Source: Leptospira fletcheri | GTDB taxonomy: Bacteria > Spirochaetota > Leptospiria > Leptospirales > Leptospiraceae | Direction: 5' to 3' | DNA: 64,000 nucleotides | Assembly: GCF_004769195.1 (NCBI RefSeq) | Contig: NZ_RQET01000004.1 | Span: 1,116,001 to 1,180,000 of the forward strand | Shown here: piece by piece, positions 9,784-19,754 of the stretch | How positions within the stretch are numbered: position 1 is the stretch's first letter | Layout of the letters: every line of letters starts with the position of its first letter | Program-made: the position numbers and the translations under genes | Notes under the pieces: generated by a model | Seen by the model: the letters and a program-made list of their open reading frames with translations, nothing else | Told to the model about the DNA's origin: nothing | The model's database searches: none

Positions 9784-9914
9784 CAGGAGTTCCTACAAGA
9801 AATTTGCAAAAAAACATTCTTGTCGAAACGATAAAATTTTGATAGGTGGTTGGAAGTCGCGCTTCGAGCGGGGTACCACCGCACCGGCCCCCACCCAAAG
9901 GAGGGCGGGGCTAC
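9784..9914. repeat. intergenic repeat, copy 1 (convergent position)
   Basis: About 130 bp that closely matches 16903-17028 in the same orientation. Order of parts: a short near-palindrome (CAGGAGTTCCTAC), a variable A-rich stretch, a highly conserved core of about 45 bp beginning TTCTTGTCGAAACGATAAAA and continuing through TGATAGGTGGTTGGAAGTCG, then GGTACCACCGCACCGGCCCC and a C-rich/G-rich inverted repeat. It lies between purQ and the opposite-strand gene that ends at 9936, that is, between two gene ends. No open frame spans it. Confidence 0.85.
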
Positions 9915-9935
9915 CTTAATAATATCCGCCCTCGC

Positions 9936-10904
9936 TTAACCCAATTCCTCTTCCCAGATTGCGATTCCGTCTTTTATCGTTTCCTTCTTTCCCTTATTTT
10001 TGATCCAGCCGGATACGGTATATATCGTTTTTCTAAATTTATGGGATCCCCAAGTGGTAGGTCTGGAAAAACTGGCTTCGACACTCGGTTCCAATGCCAG
10101 TTCGAACCGGGAATTTTCTCCGACTAAAATCCTGCTCTTACCGCGCATTTTTTGTTCGAACGGCAGGGAGGTTTCCCAGGAGCCGTCTTTCCACAAGAAG
10201 ACGCTCGGGTCCTGGGATTCGTAGAGATGAATCTTCTTCTTTCCGGAAGTACGAGCATAAATCCGATTTTCTAGCGGAAAAGCGAAACTGGAATATCCTT
10301 TGGCGACGGAATAGGCGAGGGTTTCGTTCTCCATATCGAAGGATAGGTCGTTCCAGGACAACTGTCCCTGTACGGACAAATCGGGAGAATGAGTGATAAA
10401 ATACCAATCTTTTCCGGAAGGAAGAATCGCGGAATAGGGAAGGGATTTATTTTTGTCGCCAATGCCGACTAACGCATCCAATTGAAAATTGAGATCTTTT
10501 TCCCAAACGGCCGAATGGGTATAACCTTGTCGAATCGTATCGTCCAATCTGAAATTAAACCGATAATTGTCCTTCGTAAAGCTCCAATATCCGTCGCGAA
10601 ACGTACCCTGTCGTAAAAAGGAAGAATTTCCTTTTTCGGAAATTTGAGTCTCTCGGACCGTTCCGTTCTTTTTATTCCACAGAAAGAGGCTTGCGCCGGA
10701 CCGAAGAAGAGTTCGATACAAACGAAGCTCCAGAAAAATATCCTGATTAATGATATCTACGAGAACGGAATCCACGGAACGAATTTTTGATAGAAGACCG
10801 CTTTTGTATTCTCTCGAGTTGTCTACGAGAATGGTCCCGGAATACGTTCCAAAAAGAGGTTCCAACGTGGAAGGATGGAGCAAGGATCCGACAGATTCTT
10901 TCAT
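9936..10904 (-). CDS. conserved beta-rich protein, possibly lipocalin-like
   Basis: A 322-residue protein without signal peptide or membrane segment. It is rich in tryptophan, aromatic residues and alternating hydrophobic pattern, e.g. WSFTKDNYRFNFRL, DWYFITHSPDLSVQGQLSW and KIHLYESQDPSVFLWKDGSW, suggesting an all-beta fold of the DUF2804 or AttH/CrtC-like (double lipocalin) kind. That placement is by general appearance only. It stands alone: converging with purQ on one side and divergent from the EAL gene by 227 bp on the other. Confidence 0.65.
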   Translation of the reverse strand: MKESVGSLLHPSTLEPLFGTYSGTILVDNSREYKSGLLSKIRSVDSVLVDIINQDIFLELRLYRTLLRSGASLFLWNKKNGTVRETQISEKGNSSFLRQGTFRDGYWSFTKDNYRFNFRLDDTIRQGYTHSAVWEKDLNFQLDALVGIGDKNKSLPYSAILPSGKDWYFITHSPDLSVQGQLSWNDLSFDMENETLAYSVAKGYSSFAFPLENRIYARTSGKKKIHLYESQDPSVFLWKDGSWETSLPFEQKMRGKSRILVGENSRFELALEPSVEASFSRPTTWGSHKFRKTIYTVSGWIKNKGKKETIKDGIAIWEEELG

Positions 10905-11131
10905 GAAAAATTTTTCAACTATTCCTCGTTAGTTTAGCTTATTAGACCTTCGCAGGTTCTACACCGAACGGATTAGGTCATTTTTGTTTTTAGACGCGCT
11001 GAAAAGAAACGATTCTACTTGCGTCTGCGTATTCAATGAAAAAACACGGAAATTTTCCTTCCTTTCGCCCTTTTCTGTAATGCTCCAAAAAGGAAATATG
11101 CTTGTAGATACCTTTCCTTCAGGTTGTAGTT

Positions 11132-12391
11132 GTGCAGGAACTCCTCATGCTTGTGGAACAAGAGTACCATCAAATTCTCTCGTTGGGCGAAGGATACTAT
11201 TCTCCCCATTACCAGCCAATTCTGGACGTAGGGAATCGGAATATTATCGGATATGAGGTTCTCGGTAGGGCGCTGGCTCCGGAATCGCAAGAATACCATT
11301 CTCTCGGCTATCATTTTCATAATCCGGAAACCGACACCGTCCGCCTTGTTCATATCGACCGGATCATCAGAGAGAAAGCGATCAAGCATCTGAAGGATAC
11401 GGGACTGAAAACCAAGATGTTCCTGAATATGATGCCCAATTTTCTTTCCATGGTGTACAGTGGAGAGGTTCTGGATATCAAGAGGCTTCACGTTCTTCAT
11501 CTGATCGAAAAGTACGAAATCAATCCTGCGGATATCGTTTTGGAGATCACCGAGGACAAGTTCGAAGGGAATATAGAAAAGCTCCTTTATATCGTGAGTG
11601 TCTTCCGGGAAAGAGGCATCAAAATCGCGGTCGACGATTTGGGAGTAGGTTTTTCCAACCTGGAAAGAATCGGTTATATCCATCCGGATATCATGAAGGT
11701 GGATATCAAAATTATGAGGGAAAGCCTCAATAGGCGCTCCTTTAAAAATGTTCTCGCGGCTATCTCGGAAATGTCCCAAAGGCTAGGGTCGCAACTTCTG
11801 TTCGAAGGAGTCGAAACCGAGGAAGAGTTGTATCTTGCGCTTTCCATGGGGGCGAATCTTTTACAGGGTTTTTATTTCTCCAAACCTTCGCTGGATTTTC
11901 AGGATAAGAAGCGTTTCAACAAGACCTTGAAGGATTCTCTGGAAAAATTCTCCGGTTTAAGATTTTTGGAGATCCTGGAAAATCTGAAAAAGGAAAAATT
12001 CTTTTCCGATTTATTCACCGATACGTTTAAACAGATCTCCACCGACAGTCCCGAAAATATGGCTCGAAGTCTGGAGGAGAAACTCGGTGAGTTGCCGAAA
12101 GAGGCTACTTCCGTGCTCGTCTGCGATCTGCAAGGATACCAGGTCACGCCGACCTTCCAGAGAGACTCTTACGGGCTCCCATGGGCGAAACTTTTGACCG
12201 AGATCGGGAATAATTACGCTTGGAAACCTTTCTTTATCCGGCATAAGGCGGAATCTTTTCATTCCAATCGCCTTTGGGGTTTTACGGAGCCGATCCACGA
12301 TATAGATGCAAAAAGACAATATGTCTTATTTACTTTGAATTTAGGTTCCGAGTATGTTCTCGTCCTGAGATTGGACTGGGATTCTATTTAG
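11132..12391 (+). CDS. EAL-domain cyclic-di-GMP phosphodiesterase-like protein
   Basis: A 419-residue protein with an EAL domain at about residues 18-265 and an unassigned C-terminal domain of about 150 residues. Most catalytic positions are present: Glu in EVLGR (replacing EALLR), Asn in KMFLNMMP, Glu in VLEITE, the acidic pair in AVDDLGVGFS, Lys in IMKVDIKIM, Glu in FEGVETEEE, and QGFYF. It is therefore likely able to hydrolyse c-di-GMP, although loop variations (DDLGVGFS) leave doubt. There is no GGDEF or transmembrane segment. The GTG at 11132 or the ATG at 11147 are both possible starts. Confidence 0.85.
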   Translation: MQELLMLVEQEYHQILSLGEGYYSPHYQPILDVGNRNIIGYEVLGRALAPESQEYHSLGYHFHNPETDTVRLVHIDRIIREKAIKHLKDTGLKTKMFLNMMPNFLSMVYSGEVLDIKRLHVLHLIEKYEINPADIVLEITEDKFEGNIEKLLYIVSVFRERGIKIAVDDLGVGFSNLERIGYIHPDIMKVDIKIMRESLNRRSFKNVLAAISEMSQRLGSQLLFEGVETEEELYLALSMGANLLQGFYFSKPSLDFQDKKRFNKTLKDSLEKFSGLRFLEILENLKKEKFFSDLFTDTFKQISTDSPENMARSLEEKLGELPKEATSVLVCDLQGYQVTPTFQRDSYGLPWAKLLTEIGNNYAWKPFFIRHKAESFHSNRLWGFTEPIHDIDAKRQYVLFTLNLGSEYVLVLRLDWDSI

Positions 12392-12485
12392 GCAACCCGA
12401 CCTCTTCTCCGATCGAATTTTCCGTTTCGTTTCCTATTGATCTCCGAGTCCGAATTAAAAACATAGTCTCAGGCGGGAGTCTGCA

Positions 12486-13247
12486 GTGGCGGAAAACTTA
12501 CGTATCGTCGGGCTCCGGGCGGGAATAGAAACCGAATCCGGGGAAATTCAAGAGATTTTGAAAGGGGTCGACCTCGTAATCAAAGACGGGGAAGTCCATG
12601 CGATTATGGGGCCAAACGGCTCAGGAAAAAGCACGCTCTCGAACGTGATCATGGGTCACCCAAAGTATAAGGTGATTTCGGGAGACATTTTGTTTCGGGG
12701 GAAGTCCATACTGGACAAGCCTACTGACGAGCGCGCACGAGCCGGAATTTTTCTCTGCTTTCAATACCCTACTAGTATTCCGGGAGTCACCATCGGAAGT
12801 TTCCTGCGTACCATTTTGAAGTCGGTAAGGGGAAAGGATCTGCCCGTAAAGGAATTCCGCAAAGAATTAAAGGAGGCCACATCCCTATTGGAAGTTCCCG
12901 AGTCCTGGGTAGGTCGTTATGTGAACGACGGTTTTTCGGGAGGAGAAAAGAAGCGGAACGAAATCCTGCAAATGACTTTGTTGAAACCCAGCCTCTCCGT
13001 CTTGGACGAAACGGACTCCGGTTTGGATATAGACGCGCTCAGGATTATCAGCGAGGGAATCAACAAGAACAGATCCTCGGATAGAGCCGTTTTATTAATC
13101 ACACATTATCAAAGAATGCTAAACTATGTGACTCCCGATTTCGTCCACGTTTTCGCTCAGGGAAAAATCCTGAAGACTGGAACCAGGGAATTGGCGTTGG
13201 AGTTGGAAGAAAAAGGATATGATTGGATTCTTTCCGGTGCAAACTGA
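12486..13247 (+). CDS. sufC: Fe-S assembly ATPase SufC
   Basis: ATPase of the SUF iron-sulfur scaffold. A 253-residue ABC protein with Walker [10 protein letters not shown], the SufC-type Q-loop [11 protein letters not shown], signature [14 protein letters not shown] and Walker [13 protein letters not shown]. The start is a GTG; no ATG exists near the 5' end. It opens a six-gene run sufC-sufD-Rieske-sufS-sufU-sufT-like. The 94 bp upstream shows no recognised operator. Confidence 0.95.
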   Translation: MAENLRIVGLRAGIETESGEIQEILKGVDLVIKDGEVHAIMGPNGSGKSTLSNVIMGHPKYKVISGDILFRGKSILDKPTDERARAGIFLCFQYPTSIPGVTIGSFLRTILKSVRGKDLPVKEFRKELKEATSLLEVPESWVGRYVNDGFSGGEKKRNEILQMTLLKPSLSVLDETDSGLDIDALRIISEGINKNRSSDRAVLLITHYQRMLNYVTPDFVHVFAQGKILKTGTRELALELEEKGYDWILSGAN

Positions 13248-13251
13248 GGGG

Positions 13252-14448
13252 ATGCTGCAAATCGGACACTTCGAAGAATTCCTGTCCTCTCTGGAGGAGC
13301 CCGAATTTCTGAAGGAGTTCCGGAAAAAAGCGGATTCCCTTCTACAGTCCGCCAAATTCCCCGATTTACATCTCGAATCCTGGAGAAAATTAAATCTTTC
13401 TAATTTTAAATTATCCGAATATCAGAATCCTTGCCCGCCGTCAGCCATAGAGTTTTCGACCGGAAAATTCGCCGAAGTCAAAAAAATTTCCGAATTGGAT
13501 CGGCAAGGCTGGGATCGTCTGCGACCGCTGCTTGAGGCTTTTTTGTCCTCCTACGAGTCGGAATGGGTTACCCTATTGGCAGCTTCCCGCTTTACCCATG
13601 CGTATTATATTAAGCTATTAAACGAAGTTCCCGAGGATTTCCATCCTGAAGTCGTCGTGGATTGCGAGGGCGGAGATTTTATCCTACCTCTGTTCGTTAT
13701 AGAGGTTCCGGATCGCCTGAAAGGACGTTTTTCGGAACGCTGGAAATCCGCCTCCAAAGAGGGTTTTGTTTTTATGAACGGAATCACTTTGCTGAATATT
13801 CGGGCTGAAGCGGATTTTCAATATTCGGCTCTTGAGAACCTTGGGGATTCCACTTTCCGTTTTCGGACGGTTCGAGCCTTTCAAGAGCGAGATTCCAAGT
13901 TCCATGCTTCTCTCGCGATTTGGGGCGGATACAAAGGAAAGGCCTTCTTCGATTCCGAAGTCGTCGGAAAAGGCGCTTGGACTAGATATGCCGGCTTAAG
14001 CCCTTTATGCAAGAGAGAGTTCCAGGATACGGAAATTCGGATACTCCATAAGGAAAGCCATGCGCAGAGTTCCATACTTTTCCGGGTCGTTGCTCGAGAC
14101 AAGGCGCATAACGTATTCACCGGTAATTTGCATATTCCTTCGAATTGTAAGGACGTAAGCGCCGTTCAAATCAACAACAATCTTCTCCTGGACCGTACTG
14201 CAAGAGCGGAATCCATTCCTAAACTCGAAGTGTTTGCGGATAGCGTCAAATGCGAGCACGGTGCCACAGTCGGTGAAATCGACGAAGAACAGTTATTCTA
14301 TCTTGCCTCTAGAGGGATTTCCAAAGAGGAAGCCAGGCGGATGATCGTAGAAGGTTTTCTGGCCGAAGTGATCCGTGAATTCCCGTCCGAATCCATCCGG
14401 GAAGAGCTGACTAGAATGATTGAAACTAGAATGCTGGGAGAAGCGTGA
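13252..14448 (+). CDS. sufD: Fe-S assembly scaffold protein SufD
   Basis: A 398-residue SufB/SufD superfamily protein. The C-terminal third decides for Suf[22 protein letters not shown], then [21 protein letters not shown]. SufB would show the cluster-scaffold wording with extra cysteines and is usually about 470 residues. SufD normally works with SufB and SufC, and SufB is not encoded here. The ATG at 13252, 4 nt after the sufC stop, was chosen; an ATG at 13219 inside sufC is the alternative. Confidence 0.9.
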   Translation: MLQIGHFEEFLSSLEEPEFLKEFRKKADSLLQSAKFPDLHLESWRKLNLSNFKLSEYQNPCPPSAIEFSTGKFAEVKKISELDRQGWDRLRPLLEAFLSSYESEWVTLLAASRFTHAYYIKLLNEVPEDFHPEVVVDCEGGDFILPLFVIEVPDRLKGRFSERWKSASKEGFVFMNGITLLNIRAEADFQYSALENLGDSTFRFRTVRAFQERDSKFHASLAIWGGYKGKAFFDSEVVGKGAWTRYAGLSPLCKREFQDTEIRILHKESHAQSSILFRVVARDKAHNVFTGNLHIPSNCKDVSAVQINNNLLLDRTARAESIPKLEVFADSVKCEHGATVGEIDEEQLFYLASRGISKEEARRMIVEGFLAEVIREFPSESIREELTRMIETRMLGEA

Positions 14449-14762
14449 TGGCAAGGTATCGTCCTCTTGTCAAAGTAGGGGATCTGAAGGAAGGGCAGAT
14501 TCGGATCGTGGAGACTAAATTCAACCGAATCGGTCTAACTATTATCGAGGGTGAGATCTTTGCCTTCGAGGATACCTGTACCCATGACGGAGAGGCGATT
14601 TCCCACGGAGAACTACAAGGCGACGTAATCACCTGCCCTAGGCATTTTGCGAAGTTTAACATTCGAAGCGGACGAGCGCTCTGCCCTCCCGCGGTAGAAG
14701 ATCTTCCGGTTTTTCCGGTGAGAATCGTGGGTGACGAAGTGGAAGTGGAGTTAGAGGATTGA
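14448..14762 (+). CDS. Rieske-type [2Fe-2S] ferredoxin
   Basis: A 104-residue soluble Rieske protein. The two cluster-binding motifs are CTHDGEAIS and [13 protein letters not shown] (Cys-x-His ... Cys-x-x-His). Size and spacing match dioxygenase ferredoxins and NirD-like proteins, which are also found in SUF operons. It may be an electron donor or a redox partner for cluster assembly. The ATG shares one base with the sufD stop (TGATG); a GTG three bases earlier is possible. Confidence 0.92.
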   Translation: MARYRPLVKVGDLKEGQIRIVETKFNRIGLTIIEGEIFAFEDTCTHDGEAISHGELQGDVITCPRHFAKFNIRSGRALCPPAVEDLPVFPVRIVGDEVEVELED

Positions 14763-14794
14763 CTTATGGTTCCGGTGAGGAAGGAGGAACGCAT

Positions 14795-16036
14795 TTGGCT
14801 CTAGACGTTCAAAAGATTCGCGGAGATTTTCCGATTCTTTCCACGGAAATGAACGGCAAACCTTTGGTGTTTTTAGATAGCGCCGCAAGTTCCCAGAAGC
14901 CGAACTCCGTCATCCAGACGGTGCGTAAATACTACGAGATGGAGAACGCAAATATCCATCGCGGAGTCTATTTTCTCTCCCAAAAAGCGACGGAAAAATA
15001 CGAGTTCGCTCGCATAAAGGTTTCCCGTTTTATCGGAGCTCCTTGTGCGAAAGTCATCATTTTTACCAGAAATACCACGGAATCCATCAATTTGGTGGCC
15101 CAATCCTGGGGTAGAACCAATGTGCATGAAGGGGACGAGATCGTCTTAACGGAGCTGGAACACCATTCCAATCTGGTTCCTTGGCAAATGCTTGCTCAAG
15201 AAAAACAGGCAGTTTTAAAATTCATTCCTTTAAATTACGATTCTACGTTGGACATGACCAATCTGGATCAGATCATCACGGATCGAACCAAATTAGTAGC
15301 GGTTTCCCAAATGTCGAATGTGACCGGAACCGTCCATGATCTGAATCCGATCCTTCGCCGGGCGAGGCAAGTCGGAGCCAAGGTTCTGGTGGACGGGGCC
15401 CAGGGAGTCTGTCATTTACCGGCGAATGTGCAAAAACAGGATTTCGACTTTTACGCGTTTTCCGCGCACAAAATGCTTGGCCCTACGGGTGTGGGAATTC
15501 TCTACGCGAAGGAAGAGATTTTGGAAACCATGCCTCCATGGATGGGGGGCGGCGACATGATCGCGAAAGTGTGGAAGGAAAAATCCACCTATGCAGATCT
15601 TCCCGCTAGATTGGAAGCGGGTACTCCCAATATAGCCGGAGTAATCGGTTTCGGCGCCGCAATCGATTATTTAGAAGCGGTAGGTATGGATGCGATTCGA
15701 AAGCACGAGTTGGAACTTTTATCGTACGCTCTGGAAAGGATGGAAGATTTCGGAGGACTCGAAATGTACGGCCCCAGAGATCTATCCGTAAGAGGCGGAG
15801 TGATTTCCTTCAATTTTCCGGGAGTTCACCCTCACGATGTCGGTTCCATTTTGGATGAAGAAGGGATCGCGATCCGAGTGGGTCATCATTGCGCTCAGCC
15901 TTTTATGGACTTTATGGGAATTTCCGGAACTTGCCGCGCTTCCTTGTACCTTTATAACACGAAAGAAGACGTGGATCGTCTTTTGGACGGTCTAAAGAAG
16001 GTGAAGGAGATTTTCGGCCGTGTCCTTAAGCGATGA
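14795..16036 (+). CDS. sufS: cysteine desulfurase SufS
   Basis: PLP enzyme that supplies persulfide sulfur from cysteine. A 413-residue group II desulfurase: [11 protein letters not shown] start, PLP lysine in [16 protein letters not shown], Asp/Gln in [10 protein letters not shown], and the catalytic cysteine in [13 protein letters not shown]. The start is set at TTG 14795 because AAGGAGG lies seven bases upstream; a TTG at 14759 would add 12 residues and lacks such a site. It is followed by SufU, its usual sulfur acceptor, in a 17 nt overlap. Confidence 0.95.
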   Translation: MALDVQKIRGDFPILSTEMNGKPLVFLDSAASSQKPNSVIQTVRKYYEMENANIHRGVYFLSQKATEKYEFARIKVSRFIGAPCAKVIIFTRNTTESINLVAQSWGRTNVHEGDEIVLTELEHHSNLVPWQMLAQEKQAVLKFIPLNYDSTLDMTNLDQIITDRTKLVAVSQMSNVTGTVHDLNPILRRARQVGAKVLVDGAQGVCHLPANVQKQDFDFYAFSAHKMLGPTGVGILYAKEEILETMPPWMGGGDMIAKVWKEKSTYADLPARLEAGTPNIAGVIGFGAAIDYLEAVGMDAIRKHELELLSYALERMEDFGGLEMYGPRDLSVRGGVISFNFPGVHPHDVGSILDEEGIAIRVGHHCAQPFMDFMGISGTCRASLYLYNTKEDVDRLLDGLKKVKEIFGRVLKR

Positions 16037-16460
16037 GCTTTATAAGGAAGTCCTTTTAGACCATTATCAAAACCCGCGTAACTACGGGGAAATTATATAT
16101 CCGGATCTGCACGAGGAGGGAGTGAATCCGCTCTGCGGAGACGAGGTGGAACTTTTCATCCGATTGGACGGAGATGTGATTTCGGAGATACGTTTTCGCG
16201 GGAAAGGATGTTCTATTTCCCAAGCTTCCGCTTCCATGCTTACGGAATGCCTACTCGGTAAGAATCTCTCGGAAGCGAAAAGATTGCTGAGAGAATTAAA
16301 AGCAAATCTTTTGGAAGATAAAAAATCGAACTATGCGGAGGAATATTCCGATCTCGATTCTTTGGAGGCGGTTAAGAAATTACCCGCAAGAATTAAATGC
16401 GCCGTACTACCTTGGAACACGTTGGAAAAAGCCGTTGAAAAGTTCCCTAAAGCGATTTAA
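16020..16460 (+). CDS. sufU: SufU-type sulfur acceptor
   Basis: A 146-residue IscU-like protein of the zinc-containing SufU type, which takes persulfide from SufS. Three cysteines lie in [18 protein letters not shown] and RIKCAVLPW, and the ~20-residue insertion before the last one separates SufU from IscU. YQNPRNYG near the N terminus is conserved. It begins at a GTG inside the sufS 3' end (17 nt overlap). The SufS-SufU pairing is typical of Gram-positive-like SUF systems. Confidence 0.94.
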   Translation: MSLSDELYKEVLLDHYQNPRNYGEIIYPDLHEEGVNPLCGDEVELFIRLDGDVISEIRFRGKGCSISQASASMLTECLLGKNLSEAKRLLRELKANLLEDKKSNYAEEYSDLDSLEAVKKLPARIKCAVLPWNTLEKAVEKFPKAI

Positions 16461-16487
16461 TATCGAATCAAGATCGGAAGGAAGATC

Positions 16488-16820
16488 ATGCCTTTATTAG
16501 AAGAACCTAAAACGGAATTAGAGCGGAAAATTTACGATGAAATTAGCCGGGTAGAGGATCCGGAGATCGGAATCTCCGTGGCGGAACTCGGTTTAATCTA
16601 TCGCATCAACGTGGAAAACGGAACGGCCAAAATAGAAATGACTTACACTTCTATGGCCTGTCCTGCCGGACCCCAGATGAAACAGGAAATCCAAGACAAT
16701 GCGTTGCGAGTGGAGGGGGTGGATTCCGCCGAAGTGGAAGTAGTTTGGGTTCCTAAATGGGACCCGAGAACCATGGCTTCCGATGAAGCAAAAATGGATC
16801 TGGGAATTTTCGAGTATTAG
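16488..16820 (+). CDS. MIP18/DUF59 (SufT-like) protein
   Basis: A 110-residue protein of the DUF59 family (SufT, PaaD, MIP18), linked to maturation of Fe-S proteins. [17 protein letters not shown] is the conserved N-terminal motif, and the reactive cysteine is in [12 protein letters not shown] clear ribosome site (GGAAGG) precedes the ATG. It is the last gene of the SUF run and is followed by a rho-independent terminator at 16825-16856. Confidence 0.92.
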   Translation: MPLLEEPKTELERKIYDEISRVEDPEIGISVAELGLIYRINVENGTAKIEMTYTSMACPAGPQMKQEIQDNALRVEGVDSAEVEVVWVPKWDPRTMASDEAKMDLGIFEY

Positions 16821-16824
16821 GTTG

Positions 16825-16856
16825 TAGGGCCTGCAGGTAAATTGAGGCCTATTTTT
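16825..16856 (+). terminator. rho-independent terminator after the SUF operon
   Basis: TAGGGCCT (16825-16832) can pair with AGGCCTA (16845-16851) with one bulged G, followed at once by five T. It starts 4 bp after the stop of the last SUF gene. Confidence 0.65.
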
Positions 16857-16900
16857 CAGGCATTAAAAGCGTGCGTTGGCAATTTTTTTCCAAGCTTTCT

Positions 16901-17028
16901 TGTAGGAGTTCCAACAGGAATTTGCTAAGAAACGTTCTTGTCGAAACGATAAAATTCTGATAGGTGGTTGGAAGTCGCGCTTCGGGGGTACCACCGCACC
17001 GGCCCCCACCCAGAGCCGGGTGGGGCTC
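16901..17028. repeat. intergenic repeat, copy 2 (convergent position)
   Basis: Second copy of the element at 9784-9914, same orientation. The core from TTCTTGTCGAAACGATAAAA to GGAAGTCGCGCTTCG is nearly identical, and GGTACCACCGCACCGGCCCC is identical. The near-palindrome here is TGTAGGAGTTCCAACA. The final hairpin is perfect, CCCCACCC-AGAGCC-GGGTGGGG, whereas copy 1 has one mismatch. It again lies between two converging genes, the SUF operon and the pectinacetylesterase-like gene ending at 17039. Confidence 0.85.
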
Positions 17029-17038
17029 AACCCTCTCC

Positions 17039-18544
17039 TTACAACCCCAAACCGGAAAATCCCCCGCAGGCAGTATAAAGACTCCGAGAAGAAGCGTATG
17101 ATTGGTCCGAAGTCGCCTGCTTTAAATTCGTATCCACCGTATTCGAATTCAAATTGGAACTCACGCAGGAACCGCTGTTGTCGCTGCATTCCACATTGCC
17201 GGGAATGCTTCCCATGGCCAGATTCGTCAGCCAAGTGGTAAAATCGCTCCCCCCGCTTCCCAGAGTGAACATGGAATCGGAAGTGGTGATCGTATGCACA
17301 TCTCCCGGAGCCAAAAAATATCTATAATTCGAGGAATTCGCGGTCGCGACTCCTTTCATCTTCGTGATCGCTTGCTTGGACCAATCGCAGCTGGAAAAAT
17401 CGTTGGAGCTGGTGGACGTGCCGTCCGTCATAGAAGTAGCGTCGCTGTCTCCGAAAAGAGAAGAATAGGTTCTGCCCACATCGTAAGGATCGGAGGTCGA
17501 AGCATCCGTATAGGTTAACGTGCTCGCATTGACCTTATTGATCTGGCCCATCACGTTATAAAAGAATCTTTGGTTTCCGTCGAATATGGCGGCATATTGT
17601 CCGAAGCGGTCTCCGCTATAATAGGTCGCTACTTTCTTAAAGAAGTCGTCGATAGAGGCGTTATTCGCGGCATTGGAAGTATAATCCGACGCGATACCGG
17701 TCACCCAGGTCGGCAGGTTGTGTGCAGTTTCCACTCCCCATTTGGAATTCAAATTCGGAAAGAACGCCTGGGGTGTTCCAGTCGGAGGAACGATCCCATT
17801 CGAGGCATCGGAGAGCATACGCACCTGGGCGCTACTATTGATTCCTTTGATCGTTTCTCTAACAACCGGATAGTTTAGGATCGCTCCGTATCCTCCCGCA
17901 CTCTGCCCAATCACGAAAACGGTCTGGACGTTGGTGTAGTTTTGTTGGATATATTGAAGAACGGAGAGGACATTGTCGTAACCGTAGTGATTGATGACCA
18001 CAGTCCCTCCCGTCAGAGGGTTGACATAAGAGTTGCTTTTGTGACCGACGTGTAGGTCTCCCGTACAATACGGAATGAAGATCACGTCGTAATTCTTGAA
18101 CGGATTGGAAGCTGCCGTCTCATTCATGATCCCGCGAAAGGCGAATTTTACGAAAAGATCCGGAACCGCGTTCAATTGGTTGAAGTAAGTGGTCGTCGTA
18201 TTTCCGAAGCAATTGGCATTATCCCAACAGGCCCCTCCTCCCATGAAGTTGATGACCAAATTGGTATTATTCGGAACGATTTGTTTCCTGAAAAATTCGA
18301 AGGTGGTATTTCCGGTCACGCCGGTACATTGCGGATTGAAGGCTCTGCTATTATAACCGGAACTAGCGATACTCGAAATCGTAATCGATCCCGCAGTCGG
18401 GACGATTTTTTGGTACGGATTGTAAAGTATGACTCCTAAGGCGATTTCGGTTAATTCCTTATTCTTATCGTGTTTCTCTTGGTGGCAGCCGGAAAGCCAA
18501 ATACAGGATACCAAAAACAAGGCGATCTTTCTTTTAACGTTCAT
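17039..18544 (-). CDS. pectinacetylesterase/Notum-like lipoprotein
   Basis: A 501-residue exported protein. The signal ends in WLSGC (lipobox, Cys about 20). It belongs to the pectinacetylesterase family of alpha/beta hydrolases: FMGGGACWDNANCF forms the oxyanion region, HVGHKSNSY is typical, and the nucleophile elbow is GQSAGGYG. A distal histidine (DVHTI) and upstream Asp complete a plausible triad. Substrate is unknown; family members remove acyl groups from carbohydrates or from lipidated proteins (Notum). The C terminus after residue 440 has several cysteines and low-complexity Ser/Asn. Confidence 0.85.
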   Translation of the reverse strand: MNVKRKIALFLVSCIWLSGCHQEKHDKNKELTEIALGVILYNPYQKIVPTAGSITISSIASSGYNSRAFNPQCTGVTGNTTFEFFRKQIVPNNTNLVINFMGGGACWDNANCFGNTTTTYFNQLNAVPDLFVKFAFRGIMNETAASNPFKNYDVIFIPYCTGDLHVGHKSNSYVNPLTGGTVVINHYGYDNVLSVLQYIQQNYTNVQTVFVIGQSAGGYGAILNYPVVRETIKGINSSAQVRMLSDASNGIVPPTGTPQAFFPNLNSKWGVETAHNLPTWVTGIASDYTSNAANNASIDDFFKKVATYYSGDRFGQYAAIFDGNQRFFYNVMGQINKVNASTLTYTDASTSDPYDVGRTYSSLFGDSDATSMTDGTSTSSNDFSSCDWSKQAITKMKGVATANSSNYRYFLAPGDVHTITTSDSMFTLGSGGSDFTTWLTNLAMGSIPGNVECSDNSGSCVSSNLNSNTVDTNLKQATSDQSYASSRSLYTACGGFSGLGL

Positions 18545-18701
18545 TTCGGAAACTCTTGTTACTCTTTTTTCTATCTTTGCGAAATTCTCTTTTGAAAAAG
18601 AGACGTTTCATGATCCGACAATCTGTGACAAAAGTCAATCGTTCCACAGGGTTTACCCAGGATTAAATATCGTTCGTTATATAAAATATTCCCTTTCGAA
18701 A

Positions 18702-19640
18702 TCACATTTTTAGGATCACTTTTCCTCGGGTATGAAGTTGTGAAATTCTTTGTTGGGCATCGGCGGCTTCCGCCAACCCGAAGATTTCGCTTACGTGGAC
18801 TTTCAAGCGACCTTCGTCCGCCCATCCGGCAAGTTCATCGAGTTGTTTCGCATTCGGTTCTACGAATACATAGGAACCTCGGACCCGGGTTTCCGGCGGC
18901 ATTTCCTTCACAAGGATAGATACGATATTTCCGTCGGATTTTGCGCATGCGAATCCTTGGGAAAAAGTCTCCCCGCCCACGAAATCCAGAATCAGATCGG
19001 CTCCCCCAGGGTACTTAGAAAGGAATGTATTTCGCAATTCTCCTTCCGAATAATCTATAAAGTCATCGGCGCCGAGGCTCAGCACGTACTTCTCGTTACG
19101 CGCGCTTGCCACCGCTACTACCTTTGCGCCCGCGATCCTAGCGAGTTGTACGGCAAAAGAGCCGACTCCTCCACTCGCGCCCAGAATGAGTACAAGATCG
19201 CCTTTGGAGCAGGAAGCGGCTTGGAACAAACACTGGTATGCGGTCAGGCCGGCCAATGGGATTCCGGCCGCCTCTTCGTGGGTCAGGGATTTCGGTTTCA
19301 AACTGAGATACGATTCCGGTAGGCAGATCCTTTCCGCATAGGTCCCTTTTTCGATCCAAGGCCTGCGGCAATAAGAAAATACTTCGTCGCCAACCTCGAA
19401 TCTTCTCGCGGCAAATCCTCTCTGGACCACGATTCCGGAACATTCCCAACCGGGAATGATCGGGAGTACATTCGGCATTCTGGCTTGGAATTTCCCTTCC
19501 CTGATTTTCCAATCGGAGGGATTGACGCCGGATGCCAGGATTTTCACCGTTACTTCCCCTTCCTCCGGGACAGGGTCGGGTAATTCCACATAGTTCAAAA
19601 CGTCAGGGCCGCCGAATCGGTTGAGTTGAATGGCTTTCAT
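18702..19640 (-). CDS. zinc-independent MDR oxidoreductase (quinone reductase-like)
   Basis: A 312-residue medium-chain dehydrogenase/reductase. N-terminal GroES-like domain starts [15 protein letters not shown] and contains [12 protein letters not shown] and PGWECSGIV; the nucleotide-binding motif is [15 protein letters not shown]. The cysteine cluster for structural zinc is absent, and the pattern fits the NADPH:quinone oxidoreductase branch. Substrate unknown. It is divergent from lon, with start codons 114 bp apart. Confidence 0.88.
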   Translation of the reverse strand: MKAIQLNRFGGPDVLNYVELPDPVPEEGEVTVKILASGVNPSDWKIREGKFQARMPNVLPIIPGWECSGIVVQRGFAARRFEVGDEVFSYCRRPWIEKGTYAERICLPESYLSLKPKSLTHEEAAGIPLAGLTAYQCLFQAASCSKGDLVLILGASGGVGSFAVQLARIAGAKVVAVASARNEKYVLSLGADDFIDYSEGELRNTFLSKYPGGADLILDFVGGETFSQGFACAKSDGNIVSILVKEMPPETRVRGSYVFVEPNAKQLDELAGWADEGRLKVHVSEIFGLAEAADAQQRISQLHTRGKVILKM

Positions 19641-19754
19641 CTACGATACTTTAGACACAAAGAATGGTTTGAGAATCCAGAGGTATATCAGAATTTTGGA
19701 CTCTGCAGGTCCGTAAGGCCCTGCCTTTCCATACGCGCTGTAAAAGGAGAAAAC

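Noticed and set aside
11033..11779. A 248-codon frame antisense to the EAL gene
   Set aside because: Composition (His, Asp, Phe rich) reflects the EAL coding strand; EAL motifs confirm the other strand.
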